A stretch of DNA of 64,000 nucleotides from Pogostemon cablin (GCA_023678885.1 CM042998.1:5335820-5399819), one strand, 5' to 3'. Positions 1 through 11,192 are shown, counted from the stretch's first letter. Notes: generated by a model not told the origin, from the letters alone. Numbers and translations: made by a program.

Positions 1-84
1 CCACATCAATGCTGTGACATTGCACCTCCATTGGCATCTTCATAGCCCTATCAAGGTTGAAAAGAACCTCATCTTTATACATTC

Positions 85-656
85 TCAATCTAAGCTCCCC
101 CTTTGGACATTAATCATAGCTCCAGCTGTGGCAAAGAATGACCTTCCCAATATAAGAGAGACATTATCCTTGTCATCTTCCATCTCTAGCACATGAAAAT
201 CTACAGGAAAGACAAGTTTATCCACTTTAACAAGTACATCCTCTATCACACCCTTCGAAAAAGTCATAAACCTATCCGCCAATTGTAGAGCCACTATTGT
301 GGGAGCGAGCTCCCCCAAACTTAGCTTCTCAAAAATAGATAAGGGCATCAAGTTGATGCTTGCTCTGAGATAGCATAAAGCTTTACGTGCCGCTCCTTTC
401 GAATTTCACATAGAATAGTGAAGCTCCCCGGATCCTTCAACTTCTGTGGCAGCTTTCTCTGAATGATCGAGCTGTAGTTTTCTGATAGATTTACTATCTG
501 TACTCGTTTCAGGCTTCTCTTATTCAATATGATATCTTTTAAAAATCGGGCATAGTACGGCATCTCCATGATTGATTCAGATAAAGGAATGCTCAAGTTT
601 ATCTTATTTATTGTATCTTGAAATCTCTTGAACTTATCTTCCAATCCCTTTTTCAC
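85..656 (-). pseudogene. Athila-like protease region, active site lost
   Basis: The minus-strand segment 656-348 carries the pre-protease block (MPYYARFLKDIILNKR, then KLPQKLKDPGSFTI). The segment 351-85 carries the retropepsin core (LGELAPTIVALQLADR, VLVKVDKLVFPVDFHVLEM, LILGRSFFATAGAMINV). A frame change joins them near 350-390. In the frame that follows the family, the active-site block reads CYLRASINLMP. The family normally has a catalytic Asp and a Gly in the DLGASIN motif, and both are substituted here. RT and integrase lie beyond the left edge. Confidence 0.8.
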
Positions 657-669
657 TATTTGAAAGTAA

Positions 670-1380
670 AACGAAGGAGGTATCTTTGTCTTAGGGATTC
701 CCCATTCATCACGGTCAATCCCTTCGCTTTATCCTTCTCGGCTTTCAATCTCTTGCCTTTTTCCCACTTCTTCTCTACTATAAGCTCAGTATTCTACTCT
801 TGTGATGGCTCTGGAGTGTTCTGAATAATGGGTGTAACATTCAATATCGAAATGGGAGGTGCATGAAACTGTTCGACCACAGTTCGACCAAAGTGGTCCG
901 GTTGAACAACATGAGTATGGTCGAATAGGTCTTTGAAGTCGGTTTTAACCTGTCCAATGCCAGTTCGACCATAGTTCGACCAGAATATTCTGGTCGAATG
1001 GCGACCCTATAATCTGAACGAGATCTTTCATCTCCATAGGTGCCTGTTCAACCATGGTTCGACCAGAGTGATATAGTCGAACGGAAGTGTCTTGGTCGAA
1101 CGGCAGGGAAAAAACAGAGTATTGAAACTTTATTTTTTCGAGAGCTGTTGGACTTCAGTTCGACCATCAGGTCTGGTTGAACAAGGTAGTGCTGGTCGAA
1201 CAGTGCTACTGTTTTTATCATTTTCGCTCACCGGCTTCATCGGACCTTAGTACTTCGTCCCGCACTCAATGTGATGGCATTACAAGACTTAGGTTCGTAA
1301 TACTTTGAGATGGAAGTTTTCCTTTCTCAATTGTTTTGTCAATTGGTTTACGCTCCCCGTCATTTGACCCATCAACAATG
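670..1380 (-). other. gag-protease spacer with TTCGACCA words
   Basis: No convincing coding frame is seen. From about 860 to 1215 the sequence holds repeated copies of TTCGACCA and its complement TGGTCGAA, often in opposed pairs a few bases apart. The same words recur inside the two LTRs of this family. Confidence 0.5.
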
Positions 1381-1742
1381 TTAGTTCCTTCATCTACTTT
1401 GACAATTCTCCATGATTTGAATCAATTTTTTCTTCCAATTGATCCACCCTAGCATCATTCTTAGCCACATATCGGTTCACTGTATCCTCTAAACCAGGTT
1501 TTTCTTCTTCCACTTTAGCACCAGGATTAGCACCAATAGGAGGTTGCATCGCCGCATTTGGATTGCTCCACGAAAATTCTGGTCTCCTTTGTTGTTGATA
1601 GATACCCGGGGGACCACGATTGTTGTAGTTCCCTTGGTAATTCCTTTTCCTTGATTATTCGGATACTCTGTTCCTTGAATACTTTGACCCATAGCGTAAT
1701 TCGCTTCTTCCAATTCCTCTTAGTTGGTTCATTTATAACCAA
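1380..1742 (-). pseudogene. gag C-terminal remnant of the Athila-like element
   Basis: One minus-strand frame without an ATG reads GIYQQQRRPEFSWSNPNAA, then a Pro/Gly-rich stretch and a Glu-rich coiled-coil-like tail (DTVNRYVAKNDARVDQLEEK). This Gln/Asn/Pro-rich linker followed by a helical tail is typical of Athila gag. The frame is interrupted, and short overlapping ORFs in the other frames are shadows. The upstream part of gag, toward the PBS, is not readable as one frame. Confidence 0.6.
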
Positions 1743-1963
1743 CTTCCTGTTGCATCATTGGTACTCGTTGCGCTATATAAGTTATATGCTTTTATTGAGA
1801 CTCAAGTAATTTGTTGATACCGGCCAAACTAGAGACGATCTCATCTTCTCCACTCGACTTAACCATAGTGTGCTCAACCTGCACTATTAAGCGTTAGAAA
1901 ATCAAGATAAGAAATAAGAAGGCTTAATTAAACTAGAAATAATAAACTAATAATTAATGCCAT

Positions 1964-1980
1964 CCCCGGCAACGGCGCTA
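1964..1980 (-). other. Primer-binding site, tRNA-Asp type
   Basis: The plus strand reads CCCCGGCAACGGCGCTA. This matches the 3' end of plant tRNA-Asp(GUC) except for one base near the CCA end. It lies 6 nt from the LTR edge, where an Athila PBS is expected. Confidence 0.85.
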
Positions 1981-1986
1981 AGAACT

Positions 1987-3594
1987 TGATGAGTATTTTC
2001 TCAGCACACAATATTAATCCCAAGTGTTAAGGATGCTATTGTAGCTTTAATAAGTAACCAAGTGATTATCGAACACAAGGGACATATTATTATCAATTTA
2101 ATTATTAACAAATAATTAATTGAAATAGCAATTAAAATAAATAACAGTAAAGAATAAAGGAAAGTTGCTCAAGTGAGAAGATAGGTAGCTCTTCGAGCCA
2201 TCTAGTTTCACTAATTAATCTCTCTTCCGTATGTCAATGTCTGACTCTGCCTTGTGGAATATGGACGCATCACTAAACCATGAAAATCTACTATATAGAC
2301 ACAAGCAGACAAGCATGGAACACGTGTGAATCACTTTGGAGCAAGAGATATAATTACACCGCTCTTTCTAGGTACTATCGGCATCAATTATTTTCCGTGC
2401 ACTTAAAACTCTAACCCGATATGATCTCCCTTTATAGGTACTCTATAATTATCCTTTTTATCCTACTTACTAACCCGAATTCAATTCAATTAATAAGTAT
2501 TCATATAAGATAGTTCTAATGAAGCTTCCGAGTTCCCTCACTTAGAATCATAACATGTAATCCTGCTCAGCAGTGAACGCACTCAATCAATAACCAAGAT
2601 ATGTATTCAGACTCTACATAACAATTAACGATGCACAAAACAACTCTGAGTATGAATTAAAAAGGCATAGTCTTATATAAAATAAACCACAAGTAGTGTT
2701 GTACGGAATATACACACGGAAGTTCAATTGACTAGATATAAACCTTCATAATCCTACGAAAGTGGTTCTAGCCCATAACACTTCAAATAACGTTCATGGT
2801 GATTGGATAGATCTTACACATAGTCTTAAAAATTACAAGATAGATTAAGTTGCAAAGTAAACCCTAGATACGGGCGCTGTCGCTTCTCCCTCCATCTTAA
2901 ATCTTCACTTGGTTCTTACTTGATTCGCTGCTCGAATCTCTCTCTACCGCTCATGCAGATGGAATTAGGGTTTGAATGTGGTGTAGGATGGATGTGGAAT
3001 CTAACTCCCTTTTTGGTGTGATCGGCACCCCTTTTTATACTTGTTACTTCTCCCCATGAACCTTTACTATGCTTTTTCATTGAAAACACGCACATGCACG
3101 CACTTGGAGGTGAAATCCCGAATTTTTGGAGTTGATACATCGCCGTTCGACCAGAATGGAATTGGTCGAATGGGACCTCTTGGTCGAACGTTGGTCGAAT
3201 GGCGCGCCTGTAAGCTGTAACCCATTTTTAGCGCTTCGACTTGACCTCTGTTGTTCGACTTGACTTTGCTTAGTCGAACGAAACATATGGTCGAACGACC
3301 ACTCTGTACGCTGAAAGCTCTTCCGTTTGACTTATCTCCATGGTTCGACCAGTCTGAACCTAGTCGAATGACCTGTTCTGGTTGAGCAAGCCTTGGAAAT
3401 CGCCTCGAAAATCATGTTTTCCAATTCAGAACACTTAAGACCTATTTTCCTATACAAATACACTCAAATAGCCTCAGTAGCATCTGACTCGTGGATTTTC
3501 CATAAACATCTCGATTCATCTTAATAGTAAACCAAATAGTACTCAATTTCCACATAAATCGGTGCTCAAAATACGTGAATTATCACTCTCATCA
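1987..3594 (-). repeat. 5' LTR of the Athila-like element
   Basis: The plus strand begins TGATGAG and ends CTCATCA, giving 7-bp inverted termini. The left boundary lies 6 nt from a tRNA-Asp PBS. The sequence aligns colinearly with the solo LTR at 4920-6569: both have the CACACAA and CCAAGTGTTAAGGAT-type blocks near the start and the same TG...CA ends. About 3140-3400 contains many TTCGACCA/TGGTCGAA words. Small ORFs here are not genes. Confidence 0.9.
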
Positions 3595-4914
3595 GCCGCC
3601 TCAAGCATCACAGATCCTAAATGACTAACAACACAGAATTCCAACCCTATAGTCACAATCGATGACACTAATATACTGAAATAAATGGGAATAACAAGCC
3701 AATTTACAAGAGCTAGATTTCAGATGAAATTCAATACACCTCCAAAACTCACCGGAGCCACATGAACAAAGGCTCAGGCTAAGAACACATAATACGAGCC
3801 ACAATTCCTTGAATGTGGAAGGGCACAAAGCACCAGAATCGATGTACGACTGGGTCTTATATCACTGGTGGGTTTATAGGCCGCGGAAAGCAGGACCCAC
3901 TCAATCCAATAGCATAATATTGTCCGCTTTGGGCCACCCACAGGCCCGCACGGTTTTGCTCTTTGGGCTCACATCCAAAAGGTCTCATTCTAGGAAGAGG
4001 CTAGCCTAGATTTATAAATCCATGGTCATCCCCACTTCTAACTGATGTGGGACTGTGGTTGACACACAACCAACAACTCCATGTATTATGTGATGTGTTC
4101 GATGTCTTTGTATATTTTCTAACCATGTAGATGCAGCAACATTATTTTTAGTTTTTAAATGAGAATTTTCATTTGTAATCTAGGTTTTGTATGGAGGATA
4201 TTGTTGGGGGCGCTTGGTCTTCTTTCTTTTTTTCCTTAGTAAATGTTGTTATAGAATTTTATGGATTTATATAATTGATTGATCTACATGGTCTCAAGTG
4301 TATGCAATTAGAGATTGAGAGTAAGAGGAATAAGTTGATTGTTACTGACTGTGCTGTGCGGAAATCTTAAGGATCCATTTGGTGGATAAACTGATTAATT
4401 GGTAGAGGTGATGATAGTTTTTGGTTTCCGTCAAAATATTAACGGATGGGACTAAATGTGTAAGTTTTAGGACCGACCAGTAGGTGTTAGACTAATTTTA
4501 CAAGTCAACAATTCACATGGGACTAAAATTAAAATTTACTCAACCATTTTATGGTAAAAAATTATATATAATTATAAATTGGATAGAAAGTAAAATCACG
4601 TGAAATATTAGGGGAAAACATTCTGAAGTCTAAAATCCCAAATATATTCATCATAATCCAAAAAAAAAATTCCAACAAAATCTCCCTCAAGGAACCATAG
4701 TTTATTCAATTTCCACTCATTCGTGAATTCATGAAGATATGTCATCTATTATTCATTTTGTATTGCATAAGTTAGGTTCACGTAAATTTTTTATGAAATT
4801 GATACTCGCTTGTGAATCTCTTAGACGTGCGGCAATTCAGTTGGGCTTTTTTACGATTTTATATCATGACAGATAATTTTTAATACTGATACAAATTCAG
4901 TTATTTTACGATTG
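3595..4914. other. Intergenic stretch with a GC-richer conserved-looking block
   Basis: No gene is seen. About 3840-4080 is GC-richer than its surroundings and contains GGGCCACCCACAGGCCCGC, then CCAAAAGGTCTCATT, a TATA-like TTTATAAATCC at about 4010, and GATGTGGGACT. I recall this order of blocks as a dispersed plant repeat, but I cannot name the family. The rest is AT-rich, with anonymous 'gggactaaa' repeat sequence at about 4430-4540. Confidence 0.4.
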
Positions 4915-4919
4915 TAAAT

Positions 4920-6569
4920 TGATGAGCGTTTTCTTTGCACACAAAATTAAAACCCAAGTATTAAGGATATCAATTGCAGTTTAGGCAAGTGACCAAGTTA
5001 AATATCGAACCCAAAGGACGGTGTATTATCAATTTAATTATTTACTAAATTAATTAAGACAAAAGGCAAGAAAAGTTGGGGAATAATTATAAACTACTAA
5101 ACAATTAATTAAAATTGCAAATAAAATAAAGCAAGCAGTAAAGATATACGAAAGTGGATCAAGTGTGAGAATATGTAGCTCTAGGATAATTCGGCTTCAC
5201 TCATTAATCTTCCTCTTATATGTAGTGTCCGACTCTACCTTATGGACTATGGAAGCATCACTAAGACATGCAAATCTACTCTATAGAAATAAGTAAATAA
5301 GCGTGTAACACGTGTAAATCACCTTGGAGCAAGAGATATAATTTCACCCCTCTTTCTAGGTATTATCAATATCAATTATTTCTCGTGCACATGGTACTCT
5401 AACCCAATATGATCTCTCTTTATAGGTACTATAAAATTAACATCTTTATCGTGCTTATCAACCCGAATTCAATTCAATTATTAAACATTCATATATTACA
5501 GTTCTATTAAAGTTTCGGAGTCCCCTCACTTAAAATCATAACAATAAACTCTGTTCAGTGGCAAATGCACTCAATCAACAACCAAATATATATTCAGACT
5601 CTATATAACAGTTGAAGATGCACAAAACGACCATGAATATGAGTTAAAAATGTTCAGCCATATATAAAATTTATCCACAAGTAGTGTTGTACGGAGAATA
5701 CACAAGAGAGTTTAATTAATTCATAAAACCTTCAAAACACTAGCACTACCAAAATGGTTCTAGCCCATGATGTTGCGAAGAACACTCATGGGGGTTGGAT
5801 AGATCTTACCCATAGTCTGGAAAATTAGAAAATAGAAGAAAGAATTAAGAAAACCCTTAGTGTAGCGATCTCGTTCCTTATTTATTCCATCTCTTCAAAT
5901 CCTCTTAGTTCTTCTTCTTGTATCAACAGACGAATCTTCACAATAATGGATGAATGGAGAAAGGGATGTGGATTTGGAGGTGGTAGCGGTGTTTTCGGTA
6001 TCTTTTTAGATGTAAATTGCATCCCTTTTATACTTTCAGACTCTTCCAATTGACCTTTGATAGGCTTTTTACATGAAAATATGCACATACACGCACTGGA
6101 GGTGTAAAACTGTACGGAACTGGACTCCCGCATGTCCGTTCGACCAAAGTGGTCTTGGTCGAACGGCTGGTCGAACGGGAGGGTCCAGGTCAAATTGCCT
6201 TGCGCAGTCTCACAGTTTTGCGCATAACTTCCACATTCGAACTCCAATTTGAGTGATTCTTGCACCAAAACGACCCTCTCTTTCGTGGATTTCCAACGAT
6301 GTATCACATGCCCAATTTAGATATCCTTAAAATATAGAAAAATTACACAATTGGACATGTGATTTTTAATATTCTCTTGCGCAAGATTATTCTTTTCTCC
6401 AACTTTGCACTTTTGATCATCTTTCCACCTAAAACACAATAGAACACCTCAAATATACTTTTTTCTCACATATATTAAATATAAAACACTTGTGCTAATC
6501 TATTACAACAATTCTCATAAAAAAAGTGTTAAATTGGACACTAAAACATGCTTATTTTCACTCTCATCA
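4920..6569 (-). mobile_element. Solo LTR, Athila-like, with perfect TSD
   Basis: It begins TGATGAG and ends CTCATCA on the plus strand, like the LTR at 1987-3594, and aligns with that LTR along its length. It is flanked by the 5-bp TSD TAAAT (4915-4919 and 6570-6574). No internal domain is present, so it is a solo LTR left by recombination. A short cluster of TTCGACCA/TGGTCGAA words lies at about 6138-6180. The ORF within it is the LTR counterpart of the one in the first LTR and is not a gene. Confidence 0.92.
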
Positions 6570-6574
6570 TAAAT

Positions 6575-7033
6575 TATGACAGATAAATTTTAATAGTACT
6601 AAAAATTCAGTTAGTAAGGAGGTTGATAGAATTCTAAACTTAAATCTAAATGAAAAGTATTTCTACAAATTAAATTGAATATAATAAAATAGAAAATGAG
6701 AAAAAAATTGTCATGTATGTAACTTGTAGGGTGACTTATTATTGTTGATAAATGGATCAATTTCTTGATTATTTGGAAGTTAATGGACCTATTTCAAAAA
6801 TTTTAAAACAGTTTAGATTAATTTTAAAGCGAGGCAAAGTTAAGGGACTAAAAAATTTAAATTTCTTGCCACGTCAAAAGTGCGACGTGCATTATCATAG
6901 ATTTTTTTAGATTTTCTTTTTTTTACATTATTTTATTAATTTGAATCTTTAGAGATTCTTCCTTCATCCCGCTCACGGAAGTGGAATACAACTTTGTGTG
7001 TTCTTCCGACCGATTTATTCCAATTCACGCCTT
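6575..7033. other. AT-rich stretch, no gene seen
   Basis: About 6575-6625 repeats the motif ATGACAGATAAATTTTAATA that also lies just left of the solo LTR (4868-4910), so the LTR landed in a short pre-existing tandem repeat. The rest is low-complexity AT-rich sequence of the common 'gggactaaaa' type. Confidence 0.4.
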
Positions 7034-7253
7034 TTAGATAACTTCATCGTATTTATTCAACCTCTGTCTTCTTGGAATCCTAAAATATTTTGAGTTTTCT
7101 TTTCGAACAAAACAAATTGTCCTGCTACACTCGGATTTCGAACTTTCGTTCAGATTCATGTCTTTGAAATTCTCCTCACATAAAGCAATATGAATGTATG
7201 ATAAAATTTTACATCCATGAATTAATAAGTTTAGGGGTCTGATACCATTTTGT
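7034..7253 (-). pseudogene. Endogenous caulimovirid fragment: PBS and start of ORF1
   Basis: A Met-tRNA-type PBS (TGGTATCAGACCCC on the minus strand, 7247-7234) is followed by sequence that aligns with the PBS and start of ORF1 at 13322-13200. The shared features are the post-PBS spacer, the GAACTTTCGTTC stretch and the Asn-Glu-Ser-Ser region. The reading frame is damaged. This is a second, separate fragment of the same endogenous pararetrovirus family. Confidence 0.6.
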
Positions 7254-7555
7254 AACGCAAGATTATGATGAAAATTTGAGTAGAAATAAGGTGTAGAGGC
7301 CTTGATTAAGTTGAGCTCCCCGAAAGGATATTTGGTCCTGTAAACCAATTTGGGTTAAAATAACATTTCATTTTAGAAGTGTAGATATTTGCATTTTACC
7401 ATTTTGTAAGGCAAGATTATGACGAAAATAAGGTGGAAAGGCTTTGATGAGCTTGAGCTCCTTTAGGGGTATTTTGGTTTAGCAAACCAATTTGGGTTAA
7501 AAAAAATATATAATAAATAAAAAAAACTAAAATTTCATTTCGTTTATTAGTGATT
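7244..7555 (-). repeat. Tandem duplication of the viral leader next to the PBS
   Basis: Two degenerate copies about 154 bp apart begin ACCATTTTGTAA at 7244 and 7398. Each contains GCAAGATTATGA, a GAGCTCC block and CAAACCAATTTGGGTTAAA. The repeat begins at the boundary between leader and PBS, but only the first copy carries the PBS. Confidence 0.7.
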
Positions 7556-7616
7556 ATATTTACATTTGGGACGTTTTTGCACTTCTGCCTATTACCTTTG
7601 ACAAAGTTTCATGTGA

Positions 7617-7762
7617 CACGGGTGTGAGATGGATCGACTCATCACTAAAGTATATTTATTGTATCAATAAAGCATGTTTAATAATTATTAAAGTATGTTT
7701 TCTAAAATATGCTGGATTATGCAGTAAAGTATGATTTTAACGTGTTATAATATGATTTATTA
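7617..7762. repeat. MITE fragment, family of 34495-34782
   Basis: It shares the series CATCACTAAAGTATG / TAAAGTATGTTT / TATGCTGGATTATGCA / AAAGTATGATTTTA with the left half of the complete copy at 34495-34782. It is truncated on the right at the next MITE. Confidence 0.65.
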
Positions 7763-7768
7763 TTACAA

Positions 7769-8257
7769 ACGGATTAGCAACGGAATCCGTTGGTAAAGTG
7801 GTGGTTGGTAAATTTTTAACAACGAAAAATCAATTCCGTTGGTAATTTATATAATGATTCCCTTGATAATCCGTTGGTAATTACTGTTAAACGACCACCT
7901 CATCTAAAAGCTTAAGCTGATAGAGAGTTGAATCATATAATACTTAATCAGGTTACACTTTAACACGCCCCCTCACATGCAGGCGGAAAATTTTTTGCAT
8001 GTGCAATTTTTCTCATAAATGGGTTGCGGTGAGGTTCGAACCCTGGACCTTTGTTAACCATGGGCTCTGATACCATGTTAAATGACCATCTCATCTAAAA
8101 GCTTAAGCTGATATAGAGTTGAATCGTATAATACTTAATCAGGTTACACTTTAACAATTACCAACAGATTGAATTTCGTTGATAAAATAGAGAATAAATT
8201 TGTTGGCATTTCGTTCCTAAAACAAAAATGTCATTTTTGTTGCTAATCCATTGGTAA
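7769..8257 (-). mobile_element. CACTA-like MITE remnant carrying a nested TRIM
   Basis: It is the reverse complement of the body of the element at 62992-63400. Shared words include CGGATTAGCAACGGAATCCGTTGG, GTGGTGGTTGGTAAATTTTTA, TATATAATGATTCCCTTG and GAGAATAAATTTGTTGGCATTTCGTT. Both CACTA termini are missing. A 272-bp TRIM interrupts it, and its left edge abuts the RT start of the viral remnant. Confidence 0.7.
7885..8156 (-). mobile_element. TRIM (miniature LTR retrotransposon), complete
   Basis: Two 81-bp LTRs (7885-7965 and 8076-8156) start TGTTAAA and end TTTAACA. They flank a 110-bp internal region. The minus strand has TGGTATCAGAGCCC (Met-tRNA PBS) directly next to the right LTR and a G-rich PPT (TGAGGGGGCG) directly next to the left LTR. 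The 5-bp TSD ATTAC flanks it (7880-7884, 8157-8161). There is no coding capacity. The internal region also holds GGTTCGAACCC, which resembles a tRNA B box. Confidence 0.93.
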
Positions 8258-8719
8258 TTGATCACAAATCTCGTCTTTCTTCGCTTGACTTCTCCATGAT
8301 TTCTAACAAGAAATCCTGGACTGCTATATGGAGATACTCCTGGTGATATTAACTTAAGGTCCAAATGTTCCTTAAGTATTTCATGCATATTCTTCTGATC
8401 CTCTTGGTTCATTAGGATAGACTTGTATCTCACGAACTCATGCTCATTTCCTTCTTTTACTTTAAGCAAGGCTTTAAGCTTGTTTTTACCCCACCAGGCT
8501 AGTGGATCTTCATTAAAGTTCCTCTGGATTTTCTTCTTGACGTTTTCCAAAGATGTTTGTTCTTTGATCGTGACGTTTCTCTATAGGTTTTCTCCTAGGC
8601 TTGCTTTGAGAAAGTGGATTGTTTTTTTCCTTTAGTCTCACCATCTTCCATCCTCCTCGGGTCCCATTTCTCATTTGAATGACTGCTTCACCATATCTTC
8701 TTTGATCATTCATCTTCAT
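8258..8719 (-). pseudogene. Reverse transcriptase N-terminal part
   Basis: The minus frame 8550-8258 contains KEHLDLKLISPGVSPYSSPG and FLVRNHGEVKR, the first conserved RT block in pararetroviruses (SPYSSP followed by a positively charged hairpin). The frame 8719-8513 is a charged linker in another phase. RT stops where the MITE begins, so the palm with the YxDD motif is missing. Confidence 0.7.
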
Positions 8720-8819
8720 ATGACTAAGTTTCCATTCATCATCACCACGCTTGTTGCGAAATTAGATTGACATTTTTCGTCGAAATGCATTTTGCAGCAT
8801 TGGTGCAATAATCTTATGT

Positions 8820-9039
8820 TTACAAAAGGTTGTGAAAATAATCCTCCGTGTTACATTTTATTGGGTAAAACTCTTGAATGTCTTTAGGAAATTGTTTCAT
8901 AACAGGATATATATCCGCTCTAGTATCATGAAAATATATCGATGAAGTCTTCATCTTGTACCATGGGGTACGATCCATTTCTCTGATCATAAATTTTGCT
9001 TGCTTGATTCTATGAGTGGGTAAAAATTTTAAAAACCTG
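8820..9039 (-). pseudogene. Protease C-terminal part and linker to RT
   Basis: The minus frame reads FLPTHRIKQAKFMIREMDRT, then KTSSIYFHDTRADI and KQFPKDIQEFYPIKC. It continues the protease interrupted by the insertion at 9040-9656. The assignment rests on position and on the hydrophobic pattern. Confidence 0.45.
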
Positions 9040-9656
9040 CCAAAAACGATCGAGCAGCACCGCATTGCATCGCACTTAGTATTTTTTTTACCTAAACCGC
9101 AGTTAGTTTTATCAGAGAAAACTGCACCGTTTAAATAGTGCAATTTCGATTTTCATGTAATATTGCACCGCACTCTATTATATAAATTATAAATACATTT
9201 AATTATATGTATATTATATATATTATATATGTATTATTGAAGAGGTAAAAAGATATAAACTAGGTTAAATAATTTAAACTGCAAAATAATTTTAATTTAA
9301 GTTGCTTTATGTTATGAATATTATATTATTTCGGTTGTTCATGGAGTTCGAATGATGATTTCATATGCTAAGATCTTATTATCTAATTTGATAATGTTAC
9401 AATAATTTATTTCTAAGGGTGAAGAAACATTTTAAATTAAGCATTTAAGCATAATTTTTTTATATATCCATATATATTCTATTGTTATGTTAAGTATATT
9501 AATTTTTAAACCGTCAAACCGCTAAACCATAAAAAACCTCCTAAAACTGCATAATAATCGACAAACCACAATTTAAAACTAATTGTCAAACCGAACTGTC
9601 TATATAGTAATGCAATTAGAATTTCATCGAAATAATCGCAAAATCGCACCGTGAAC
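9040..9656. repeat. MITE-like insertion inside the viral protease region
   Basis: The ends carry inverted GC-containing words (GCACCGCATTGCATCGCAC on the left, CGCAAAATCGCACCGTG on the right) and the centre is AT-rich. It resembles hAT-type non-autonomous elements with GCGGT words. The boundaries are approximate, and I did not find a clear TSD. Confidence 0.45.
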
Positions 9657-9865
9657 ATAATTCCTCTCTTCAAGGTTAATACCCTCTGTGAGAAATCTCT
9701 TCCTAGTATAATCGAAAAATCTTCGCTTGAGTCTTTGGGAAAGACTCCTTTTTTTGTTATACAAATGCTGGCTCTTGAATCAATATATGCCACAAAATAC
9801 TCTACACGATGCTCCTTATATATAATCCCTACGGTAATATATATCGAGAATGAATTTGTAGTCAT
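9657..9865 (-). pseudogene. Aspartic protease, N-terminal part
   Basis: The minus frame reads FVAYIDSRASICITKKGVFP. Retroviral-type proteases have D-S/T-G-A at this place, and here Gly is replaced by Arg (DSRAS), so the site is damaged. The domain is interrupted after about 70 codons by a foreign insertion and resumes at about 9040. Confidence 0.6.
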
Positions 9866-10539
9866 GGATAAGATCAGAGCTTATAAAAGACCCCGAGCCT
9901 TTTTTAAGTTACTCTGTATCTTTTTCCTCGATTTGTGAACTACATTCCATCTTGTAATCATTCCTAAGGTTTGTGCTCCTCGAGAAACTCCAATCCCAGG
10001 ATTAGTTGTTTTGAGAATCTTCCTGCAACTCCTTCTATTATCAGCTCAAGATCACCGATTTTAAGCTGTCCTAGATATATCTCAATCATTGTCTGTTAGA
10101 GGTAATACAATACATCACAAGGAATATATTTTTTTGTGATATTGAATATTACTTCGATTTCTCTCCATCCTTCTGGGAGTTTAGTTCACCTTTTATTGTG
10201 AGCTTCTCCGTTTCCTAAATTACCTTCACGATTGGTTTTTTTCCTCATTTTTCATTGACCATTCTGTTATTCTGGAAAGAAATCCTTCTTTTTTCGAATC
10301 TGAGGTTGTATTTCTTACTCTAGATAGGTTGATCATTGATCCGCAAATTCATATTGTGAATCGGCGGTAACTCCATCATATTTACCTTAGTTGTGCATGC
10401 AACTCTCTCAAACACTTATGGTATCTCAACATTCTCATTCATTTGTAATAAATCTGAATGATGAGTGTTTGATAGAGTATACGAGATACTGTAGGTGAGA
10501 GAGTATGACTTGTTCCCTTATATCATCAAATCTTTATTT

Positions 10540-11192
10540 TTGAAATTTTGGTGAAGGGTAAGTACTTTATTGAAATCTCGATCTGCCAAACTGTAGAAGA
10601 TCCTTGGGTAGATGTGGGACGTTACCTTCCTTGTGTATAGATTTCCTGAGATTTCTCCTAGACATCCCTCTTTTGCATTCTTAATTCTTTTATCAAAGAT
10701 GGAAATATAGATTGGTGTATCGATAACTTTTTTGAACGTCGCTTTAATAAGAATCCGAATGGGTTCGATATGGATCTAGGACATCGTATGAGCCACTTCT
10801 CTCTTGAGTCTACTGAGTTCCTTCTTGATTTTATTTATAGGAACCAGCTGCATTTCCATCATATTTCCCATAAGTTCCATAGGGATTGTGATTTCCCCTT
10901 CCGTCACTTTGTATATGATTTGTTATTCTCTCCTTTTGAAGTTGAGAAATCGCTCCAATCTTTCCACTGTGAATCCATCATATAGATGGAGTCTCAGATT
11001 CTCTTTCATGATTCTTATAAGTGCTTTATGAGATATGGATGTCTGGGAAAATAATCTAGACATGTCCTTTTGCGTCTTCTGTTTGAAGTTTACTTCTTCA
11101 CACTTACTTATTCTCAGAAGATTCGTCTTGACTGAAGAATTCTTCTCCTTAGATGCTCTCGTCCGAGGGTATATTTTCAAACTGATATACAT
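10540..11192 (-). pseudogene. Movement protein-like remnant
   Basis: The minus strand reads, across stops, EGEITIPMELMGNMMEMQLV, then FKKVIDTPIYISIFDKRIK and GCLGEISGNLYTRKVTSHIY. The 'TPI-hydrophobic-D-RI...G.LG.ISGNL' series resembles the core of caulimovirid movement proteins (30K superfamily). It lies between the coat protein and the protease. Both a stop at the start of the block and a frame break follow CP. Confidence 0.5.

Larger units (their letters stand above)
1..3594 (-). mobile_element. Athila-like Ty3/gypsy retrotransposon, 5' part (continues off the left edge)
   Basis: The element is read on the minus strand, so its 5' LTR is the right-hand one. The order leftwards is LTR, tRNA-Asp PBS, gag remnant, spacer, protease, then the window edge before RT. 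Protein signatures are Athila-like: a gag tail with Pro/Gln/Asn-rich sequence, the KDPGSFTI block before protease, and a protease with LQLADR and ILGRSFF blocks. All reading frames are broken and the protease active site is mutated, so this copy is dead. The other LTR and the TSD partner are not in the window. Confidence 0.85.
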
